From contig NW_019091429.1 in assembly GCF_001949145.1 (NCBI RefSeq), positions 1,065,891 through 1,129,890 of the forward strand: 64,000 nucleotides of DNA. The letters are read 5' to 3'. A program made the translations under genes and the position numbers. Positions 57,378 to 64,000 of the stretch are shown here, piece after piece (positions within the stretch are counted from its first letter, which is position 1; every line of letters begins with the position of its first letter). A model generated the notes under the pieces. That model worked only from the letters and a program-made list of their open reading frames with translations. It had not been told where the DNA came from and did not search any database. The stretch is from Acanthaster planci (taxonomy: Eukaryota; Echinodermata; Asteroidea; Valvatida; Acanthasteridae).

Positions 57378-57701
57378 TTAAAAAAGCTTTTCCTGTTCTG
57401 CCGGGGTTAAGGACTCGATGTCTTTGATGGTAAATTCTTTGCCGAGGTATTTCTTTGATTCGCCTGAGGCCACTACTGAACAGAGTCTGTCTTTGATGTT
57501 AGGTTTGGGTTCTGCGGTTTTTGTCTGTGAGGATACTCTTGACAGTTTCGTGATTTGGTTGGTCCATTTTGTTATATATGTTTTAAATATAAAGGTTTTA
57601 AATTTGTTAAACGTATGTTTAAGTCGTAGGTACTCAATTGTGTAGTACGTTAAATTGATCGCAATACCTAGCTTGGTAACTAGTTGAATCAATTGCAACA
57701 T
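57378..57701 (-). CDS. Polinton small protein, 107 aa, hydrophobic N-terminus
   Basis: An intact minus-strand ORF convergent with the Cys-triplet gene (32 bp between stops). Residues 1-25 (MLQLIQLVTKLGIAINLTYY) are hydrophobic and could be a membrane or amphipathic helix. The middle is basic (LKHTFNKFKTFIFKTY), and the end is a conserved-looking IKDIESLTPAEQEKLF. I do not recognise the family. It lies directly downstream of the packaging ATPase in the same direction, so it may be cotranscribed with the virion gene group. Confidence 0.6.
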   Translation of the reverse strand: MLQLIQLVTKLGIAINLTYYTIEYLRLKHTFNKFKTFIFKTYITKWTNQITKLSRVSSQTKTAEPKPNIKDRLCSVVASGESKKYLGKEFTIKDIESLTPAEQEKLF

Positions 57702-57800
57702 TGCTATTCTTTATAACAAAATAAAAATTAGCTAAACTACCCCAGTTTTAAGCAAACCTAAGCCAGTTTTAAGCAAACATTGAACATCTATTCAAGGTAA

Positions 57801-58440
57801 CTACCAAAGCCAATAACTAACCGGTGGCTCTGTGTTCAAAACCAATTTACTAAACTTTACGTCTCTTAAATGATTTTTAATCGAGTCATGTTCTCATTGG
57901 AGACTACATCGTTCTTGTCTAAACACTATCAAAACTGTTACGGTCTTTACAATGAAATAAAGCAGTCCACGTCGTATTCTCGCGGTAGTCTTTGAGCACC
58001 GAATTGTACTTTTGGCTTAATAACCAACAGCTATGTAAGTAATGTCTACAGCTGAAGGCCATCTTACTCAAAGCACACGTGCTGCTTCCTTTGGATTTTT
58101 TACGATATTTGATGAACTGGTCAGCTGTGCAGTCGTCTACGATAAACAAAGTATACACACCGTCAAATAATTTTTGATGAAGTTCAATTGCCTCGTCTAA
58201 CTCTAGTCGTTCCCGATCTAAGTCGCATAAATAAACGTTGTCGTCTGCATAGACCCACAGCCGCTCCAAATAAGTTTTATTTTCAGACAACGTGGGGCAT
58301 ATAATTACTATCGCTTCAAACGTGAACCGATATTCAGTTTCCAATAAATCAAGCACCCACTTTGTTTTACCTGAGCCAGTTTTACCCATGATCAAAGCGC
58401 AGTGTGGACTTTTATACATCTGGTTCATTTTATTTAACAT
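57801..58440 (-). pseudogene. A32-like DNA-packaging ATPase (C-terminus frameshifted)
   Basis: Predicted FtsK/HerA-type ATPase that in Polintons and large DNA viruses pumps the genome into the capsid. The first 173 codons (58440-57919) are open. They carry the Walker A loop GKTGSGKT (residues 19-26), strand FEAIVIICPTLSE, Walker B YTLFIVDDC (residues 96-104), and a downstream SCRHYLHSCWLLSQKYNSVL with RENTTW, the sensor/arginine region of the family. A stop at 57919 then cuts the frame. Two further frames continue with NDVVSNENMTRLKII and VKFSKLVLNTEPPVSYW to a stop at 57801-57803, so the gene was about 215 codons before two frameshifts. The catalytic motifs look intact. The gene is separated from the capsid gene by 17 bp in the same direction. 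Confidence 0.85.
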
Positions 58441-58457
58441 TTTTTAAAATTTAAAAT

Positions 58458-59701
58458 CTACTTAATAAACCAAACTCCATTTCCATCTTCTACCGCCAAC
58501 TGCGCGTTCATCACCAAAAACACATACATCATCAAAGGCCCTGCAGTTTCAGCCTCGCGTTCCATCTGTATCGATATGTTGCCACCTCCGCCGAGTGGTC
58601 TACCCGATCCATCCACAGAATTATCATCAGAGCTCCTAAAATTGAGCCACAAACCATACTTATCTTTTAAATAGTCGGCCATGTCTACTCCGGTTAAGTT
58701 TAAGTCTTTGGATACCGCGTGAGCCGATCCAGTGTCCAAGTCACCGAAACACTTGTTGACTTCGTTCCAATGTTGATATTCAAATAGCCCTTGTGAATAA
58801 AGTTGATTTGGCTTGCCTTCGACCGTTATGACTGTTTTACTTATGTGCGGATTGTAAAATCTCTGGGGGGTTTTTCACGGCCGGATCTTTGAACAGAATC
58901 AAGACGCCTTTTAGACTTTTATTTGTTTGATCAACGCTGATGTTCCATAGTGTATCAGACTTGTTTACCGCTTTTTTTTTCCAAGAGTGAATCCTGTCAA
59001 ATAGGTAATAGATGGCACCCTTGTGATTGGCCTGCAGGGCTGGGCCAGGTCTCGGTTTGTGAGGACTTCGTATCCTAAGGACATATCAGAGATTGCATAT
59101 TCTGTGGTAGTGTCTGCCGAGTTAACCACGTTAAAAGTCAACTGATACGTCAAAGGCTCTTTAAACCCCGACGGATAGAAAGGTCCGTGGTCGGTCAACA
59201 TCGGCATGTCTAATGAAACCTCGTATCGCTTTTAAAAGCATCTGCAATTGCTTTATCTTTAACATTGTTCGCAGCTTCGTTTTTGTCGCCCGCACCTAAA
59301 CGCAACTTGGACATGTTTTCACGTTCTAGGCCAAAGTACGCCATGTTTTTCGTCTGTGAAATTGGTAGCCAGTTGTCTTTAAAATTGTGAAATACGTCTG
59401 CGTCTCTGTAACTGACGATTTTGATTCCCTGTAAGCTGATGTCAATTTCTGAAACCAAATTTCTCGCCAAGTTGTTATACATGGTTTGATTATCGTCTGA
59501 TGCTCCATCTAGGTTGAGTTTAAAGGCCAGTTTCGCAGTGCCGCGTACTATTATGTCGTCTATGCCTAAAGCAGGGAATTTAACGTTTAACGTGTGACCC
59601 ACTGCAATGGTTACTTTGCATCTTTCGCCTTTGATCGTGCGAGGTACATGTACTTTGAGCCTGCGACTCGGGTTTAGTTTTTTAGTGTATTGTTGAGACA
59701 T
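58458..59701 (-). pseudogene. Polinton capsid-like protein (three frameshifts)
   Basis: About 415 codons. The first 163 (59701-59210) are open and basic at the start (KKLNPSRRLKVHVPR), followed by beta-rich sequence with LARNLVSEIDISLQGIKI and VFHNFKDNWLPISQTKN. The next segment (59207-58965) has PFYPSGFKEPLTYQLTFNVV, and a third segment has DTLWNISVDQ. The last (58739-58458) has YLKDKYGLWLNFRSSDDN and a GSGRPLGGGG loop and ends with MNAQLAVEDG. Family and context are those of the Polinton double jelly-roll major capsid protein. I recall the family from marine invertebrate elements and cannot confirm the fold here. Frames change near 59216, at the nine-T run 58972-58980 and at the six-G run 58865-58870. 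Confidence 0.75.
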
Positions 59702-59726
59702 TTTCTTAATATATACGATTTTTATT

Positions 59727-59804
59727 TTACTGAAAAATCTTAAACAAGAAAGATAGCACGATTAACGATATACCCGCTGCAAAAAATAGGTCTTCATATT
59801 CCAT
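59727..59804 (-). CDS. Micro-ORF, 25-aa single-pass membrane peptide
   Basis: Reads MEYEDLFFAAGISLIVLSFL then FKIFQ: a short acidic head, one 17-residue hydrophobic helix and a basic end. Its ATG overlaps the stop of the upstream coiled-coil tail by one base (TAATG). That tight overlap in the same direction suggests a real minor virion or membrane peptide, but size alone makes it uncertain. Confidence 0.45.
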   Translation of the reverse strand: MEYEDLFFAAGISLIVLSFLFKIFQ

Positions 59805-60439
59805 TAATTATTTCGCTTTCCAAACGCTTCAGATTCCATTTCAGCTAAAAAATTTTGGATTTCTAAAACCATATCACCAATGTGATCTACGTCGGCACAA
59901 ATGTCACCAAGTATTTGCTCGATGTTGCTTAGGTCAGTTTGTATATTGGCCAACTTATCTTTAATTTCTTCTTCCTTTGGTTCATTTTTGAGTTTAAGTT
60001 CTTTTTAAAATAAAGTGAACTTAACGTACCAGTAAACCAAAGAAACGACCAAAGCAGTTCCGCCTAGAATCCATACTAATTCTCTAACCTTTTGATCTTC
60101 CGAAGGTACATAGAAATCAGACAACTTTGGCTCAGGAGGCAACGGCGGCAACTGTTTACCTGTCAATTCACTGTAAGCTTGTAATGCTTCGTCCACGTTT
60201 ACAAATGTCTGTTGACTCGCGCCCTCTTGACACATTCGCTCGTTTAGAAAGTCTAACATGTGTAGGCGAGTTTGCTCCAACTCTGGTTTTGCTTGCGCTA
60301 GTTGTTCTAACGCGAGGTCGTGGTGTTTACGTTCCTCGTCGACTTTACTTTTTGCCAGACTACCAAACAAAAAATTTGAACCCGAAAATGCCAGAGCGTT
60401 TACTATCGCTCCTCCTACCATCATTAAAGCGCTTGCCAT
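59804..60439 (-). pseudogene. Polinton conserved membrane/coiled-coil protein (in-frame stop)
   Basis: The first 144 codons (60439-60005) start MASALMMVGGAIVNALAFSG (Gly/Ala-rich hydrophobic N-terminus). They continue with a charged helix (DEERKHHDLALEQLAQAKPE), then LPPLPPEPKLSDFYVPSEDQ and a C-terminal membrane segment (VWILGGTALVVSLVYWYV). A TAA at 60005-60007 ends the frame. The same frame then continues for 66 further codons (60004-59804) with a heptad-like acidic coiled coil (NIQTDLSNIEQILGDI...DMVLEIQNFLAEM). I recall the N-terminal part as a protein often found with Polintons, function unknown. Either the stop is a nonsense mutation in a 211-codon gene, or the tail is translated separately; no good ATG for that is present at its start. 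Confidence 0.68.
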
Positions 60440-60484
60440 TTTGATTTAAAGTAAGTTTATTTTAAAAAGCTTTAACTTTAAGAA

Positions 60485-60520
60485 ATGGAAGGAAAGGAAA
60501 GGAAGGAAGGAAAGGAAGAA
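60485..60520 (+). repeat. Short GGAA/GGAAA purine repeat at the integrase start
   Basis: Imperfect ggaaa/ggaa units immediately after the integrase ATG, encoding a Lys/Glu/Gly head. Probably slippage-prone. Confidence 0.7.
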
Positions 60521-61197
60521 ACTTTTAAAAAACTGTTTTACAGCCCGCAAGGCTATTGAAAAGGTAAAAGCGCCGTTGACCATTTACACAAAAAGACGGG
60601 TGCAGACAAGTCAACCGTGCGATCCTGGCTAAAAAAGCAAGCCATTTGGCAAATTTATTTACCTGCACCTACGTACGTGCCAAGGCCTACGTTGCAAACC
60701 GAGTTTATCAAACCAAATGAAGTCCATCAATTAGATATTTTGTACTTGCCCTGGGATCAAGTTAAAAGAAAAATGTTTAAATAAACTTTAACTGTAGTAG
60801 ACGTCGGTTCGCAATATAAAGAAGCAGAACCGTTGACCAGTAAAACCGCCGAGCAAGCATTAGAAGCCGTGAAACAAATTTATAAAAGATCACCCTTGAC
60901 TTGGCCCAAGGTTATATGGTAGACTCGGGGTCGGAATTTAAAGGCGAGTTTAAAAAGACGTTTGTTAAGAAAGGCGTATCAGTACAAGTGGGAGAGCCGG
61001 GCGTTCACAGGTCACAGGGGATCATGGACAGGTTTAATCAAACTTTAGCTGAAAGGTTATTCGGTTATCAATACGCACAGGAAACATTAAATGTAGGTGA
61101 ACGTAACGTAGAATGGGTACAGTGTTTGCCTCAAGTTCTTTTGATCGCTTCGCTCGTGTGGACACTTGCGTGGCGCGCTCTAGGTCAGTCGCCTTAA
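60485..61197 (+). pseudogene. Polinton integrase, retroviral rve type (stops, frameshift, altered Glu)
   Basis: DDE-type integrase that inserts the element into chromosomes. The ATG at 60485 opens a Lys/Glu/Gly-rich head (the GGAA-type repeat). After a TGA at 60557-60559 come the helix KKTGADKSTVRSWLKKQA, IYLPAPTYVPRPT and VHQLDILYLP with the first catalytic Asp (60734-60736). A TAA at 60782-60784 follows, then TLTVVDVGSQYKEAEPLTSK. The frame ends at TAG 60920-60922 and shifts to one with VDSGSEFKGEF (second Asp) and RSQGIMDRFNQTLAERLFGY. In the last phrase the expected catalytic Glu (IxERFN) is Asp (GAC at 61027-61029). Spacing from the second Asp is 34 residues, close to the usual 35. The end overlaps the polymerase stop on the other strand by 4 bp. 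Three breaks and the changed residue mean it is inactive as assembled. Confidence 0.88.
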
Positions 61198-64000
61198 ATC
61201 CGCAAATTAACGATGTCTATGCCGTTTGATAATATATAGCACTTTGTGTCTAGCAGTGAAAGACTCGGCTTATTTTGTGTGATGGTGAATATCTCGTGTT
61301 TATCAGATCTAAATAACTGCTGTTTATTAAAATGTTGTACCCGTTCAAATAGGCAGCTTTTATACATCTCGAGGGTTAGCCTTTTTTGGGTGACTACTTT
61401 TGTCACGCCTTTCGCTTTCTTTAAATTTTGGTCTTCCATTAAAATAGAGTACATTTTAGGCCTAATGCAAACGACGTCCGAAATGACCTTACCTCCAAAT
61501 TCATCTTTCATCTTGCCTATGACTTTTTTGTTTTTGGGATCGTAAAGTTTATGATCGGGCAGGTAATTACTAAAGTCAAATAGTTTACGCTTTTTACTCA
61601 AGCAGCCATTTAAATCATCAGCACAAATCTGGACTAACAGAGAATCAGTGTATGTATAAAGTAAACTTATTTTGGCGTCAAAATCAGCCTTCAGAGTGTT
61701 ATAATAGAAATCATACAATAACATTTTGGATAAGTCGAGCATGCTTACCCCGCAGTAAATGGGCTTGTTCAGCTTGGTTTTTACGCGATACATTTCCACG
61801 AATGAAAGGTCACACTCTTTAAACAGTACCATCGATTTGTAATTCGGTTTAAAGGTTAATTTTCTGTACTTATCTGCATCTTGTACCTCTCTCAATAAAC
61901 GACCGTCCATTCGGAATCTGTCATTTTCCATCGTTTTGCCAAAAACCGAGTTATTCATTAATTTGAAAAAGTTTTTCTCAAAATCGGACTTGACTAATCT
62001 ACATAACTCAGTATTTTTATCGATGTAGCTTTTCATCCAAGGCGCCTGTTTAAACGACATTACGCGGTGAACCTCTTTTAACTGGAAGCTGAGATCCAGG
62101 TACTTTTGCAACGTATGATAATGAACTACGTATTTATGTTTTGTGCCTAAAGTCGCCACGAGTTTGTCGACCGAGGTTACTTTCTTACCTTTGTTAATCA
62201 GGTTATTTTGGTAGCTTGAAAACCATTCATTGAGAACAACTAAATTCTCAGGTGCCAGCGGAAAGTCATTGTGTTTGTCATGCAAGTGCTGCAGGTAGTC
62301 TAAAGTCACTTCAAACATGTAACCAAGCGAGTCATTTGGCGGAATGTTATGAATAAACTCAGGATTAAACTTGTCGAAGTTTTCAACCCACTGAAACTCT
62401 CCAACAGGTAACGATTGACTCATGGCCCAGCCGTTCAAATTGTTCGAGTCCAGGTACATACTGTGTGTCTCTGTTAATTGGGTCATAGTCTGGTAGGCCT
62501 GGATTGTTCGCCTTTGCATAACGCTTTGCATCCACACTCGAGATACCGCCTCTTTTTGCCCTTTCATATAACAGGTGCTTATCAATGTCAGTCAATAGTT
62601 CTAATTTTACACCCGAGTGCTTTAACAATGCATCCCACGACAGGCCCAGTGACATGTAATAGTTAGCTGGGTCAAGGTCGTAGTTCTGTTTACAGACTTT
62701 GCGGGAGTTCTCCAATACACCCGCTAGTAACAGAACATCCGTTTCCACGTATAGGTCGTGGTAGTCGCCTAGGTTTTTACAGTTAAACGTGTGCCATACT
62801 GTTTGTGCACGAGCGTGTTCTTTCTCGGTCATGGTGGATTGTCTCAAAGTGCTATAAAACATGTCTCTTTGCGGTAGGCTCCCTTCTTCAAAACAGTCAA
62901 AGGAGTCGATATACTCGTAAGGGTAAATACCTTTTTCCCAATAATAAATCCGTGTTTCTGGGAATCTTTCCCGAAGTAAGTTAAAAATCATCGGGTGAAC
63001 AATTTTTAACTGATCGATCTAGGGAAGCTACCATGAAATGAAAGGAGGCTAGGAACCTAAGTTGGTCAAATGAAAACGAAAAGTAGTTCTCGGTATTTTT
63101 AGCAATTAATTTACTCTCTTTGCGGTTAAGCTCGCGAGCGCCCTGCATGATTAAATGCGCTTCATATTTCTCCAAATTGTGTAAAATAACCGGAATGGGC
63201 GTTTGATTTGGGACGACTCTTAACTTGAGATTACAACTAGCGTGCATGGAGCCTCGGTACTTACCCGTCATGTGACAGTGATCTCTGACCTTTCCAAATT
63301 TGTTGATAGGCTTTGTACACGTCACACAGAGGAATTCTATGAACAAATTGGATTCATTAACTGAACTAAAGGCGGCTTTTTCGTCCTTTGTTTTTGGTTC
63401 GTTTGGAATTGGGCACTGACACTGAGATTCTTTTGTCTTGCCGATAAGCTTTTCACAGATCCAACAGCGATTACAATTTTCGTAAATTTTTTTGTATCTT
63501 GCACGACCAAATTTACAGCTTTTTATTTTCAAATGTTTTGTTGATCTTGTCTGCTTCCTCAGAAAGAGACCTAACAAAATCACCTGCCTCTTAGCCTCGG
63601 GTATAATAAAGTGAATTGATCGGTTCGCCCATGCGCTTAGTTTTGTTAAGTATGTAAACACCGTCTTTTTGTCATAACCAAACACATTAATTGCTAAGTT
63701 GTTCTGTGCTTCGATGCGTGAGATTTGTGAAATGGGTGTTGGAAAGCTTATGTTCGTAAGATTTAGACCATCTGCTTCTGTGTAAGTTGAGATGCACTCG
63801 TTGTTTATTCTAAATTTTGGTTTTGTTTCTGACTGATTTTTGACGTAGTCTGAATATAATTTTAAAGCTGCTCTCAGTGCCCATCTGATACACTGCTGGT
63901 CGTTGTTTTGGACGTTTATGATTGCTTTTTTGTAAGCCAATTGCACAGGTAGTGGAATGTAAGTCGCACCCACCGGGTTATATTTAACCACGTTGATGTA
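61194..64000 (-). pseudogene. Protein-primed family-B DNA polymerase (frameshifts, altered catalytic motifs; cut by window edge)
   Basis: Replicative polymerase of the Polinton, starting beyond base 64000. From N to C: INVQNNDQQCIRWALRAAL (63910), ISRIEAQNNLAINVFGYD, a Cys cluster CNRCWICEKL...CQCP (63470-63410), and the endonuclease VII-like zinc motif VRDHCHMTGKYRG...CNL (63280-63220). The exonuclease region LHNLEKYEAHLIM and FMVASLDRSV follows. A second frame (62991-62450) holds YYWEKGIYPYEYIDSF and DLYVETDVLLLAGVLENSRK. A third (62460-61194) has motif A YLDSNNLNGWAMSQ, motif B FFKLMNNSVFGKTMEN and motif C YTYTDSLLVQI, and ends ILSNGIDIVNL. Frameshifts occur near 62985 and 62460. The first Asp of motif C (normally DTDS) is Tyr (TAC, 61650-61652), and motif A has Asn where Tyr is usual. 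Motif B is intact. Catalytically dead as assembled. Confidence 0.92.

Larger units (their letters stand above)
56405..64000. mobile_element. Maverick/Polinton (virus-like giant transposon), decayed, right side cut by window
   Basis: A tightly packed, intronless block unlike the rest of the window, with gaps of only 2-100 bp between genes. Recognised parts are a packaging ATPase (57801-58440, -), capsid-like protein (58458-59701, -), conserved membrane/coiled-coil protein (59804-60439, -), retroviral-type integrase (60485-61197, +) and protein-primed family-B polymerase (61194 to beyond 64000, -). Small unknowns accompany them. Integrase plus this polymerase plus an A32-type ATPase defines Maverick/Polintons. 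No adenain-type protease or second capsid protein was recognised and no terminal inverted repeat was found; they may lie beyond 64000. The left limit, after the THAP relic, is approximate. Many disabling changes show a dead copy. Confidence 0.88.

Noticed and set aside
1-64000. CRISPR arrays, bacterial operons, tRNA or rRNA genes
   Set aside because: The DNA is spliced eukaryotic sequence; no spaced identical short repeats, no tRNA cloverleaf and no rRNA-like conserved stretches were noticed.

Overview
The window is spliced nuclear DNA from an animal, most likely a marine invertebrate. The evidence is an intron-rich host gene whose protein matches vertebrate DHX9, together with DIRS retrotransposons, a CR1/L2-type LINE, a Maverick/Polinton, TTAA-flanked MITEs and hAT-like elements. 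I cannot fix the species; amphioxus, echinoderms and molluscs are all possible. There are two assembly defects: one N at 26204 and a 620-base N gap at 41949-42568.

The backbone is one host gene on the minus strand, DHX9 (RNA helicase A / maleless). Nine coding exons could be placed by protein match and splice sites: 52255-52394 (first half of dsRBD2), 26926-27062 (second half of dsRBD2), 10771-10872, 8874-9026 and 8042-8116 (linker), 5749-5940 (helicase motif I), 1588-1729, 1045-1127 (DEIH box) and 382-538 (SAT motif). The eight exons from 27062 to 382 join in a consistent phase. One short exon between 52255 and 27062 was not found. The 3' part of the helicase lies beyond base 1, and dsRBD1 was not found to the right.

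Almost everything else lies in introns and is mobile DNA. The 16-kb intron 10873-26925 holds CRE-palindrome tandem repeats, a LINE reverse-transcriptase relic, a TTAA MITE, a decayed large ORF of a PIN/FEN-nuclease-like repeat family, a 110-bp tandem repeat, DIRS copy A and a TIR element. The 25-kb intron 27063-52254 holds two terminus-defined DIRS copies (B 31003-36412, C 39209-43811), a DIRS terminal remnant, more MITEs, and a second PIN-like gene cut by a 1.5-kb hAT-like element with a perfect 8-bp target duplication.

The right end carries a THAP-domain transposon fragment (55731-56404) and then a compact, intronless, virus-like block from about 56405 to beyond 64000, a decayed Maverick/Polinton. 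It has a packaging ATPase, a capsid-like protein, a conserved membrane/coiled-coil protein, a retroviral-type integrase, a protein-primed family-B DNA polymerase and several small unknown proteins, one of which is a striking cysteine-triplet protein. Frameshifts, stops and catalytic substitutions show that this copy is dead as assembled.

No rRNA, tRNA or CRISPR was recognised.
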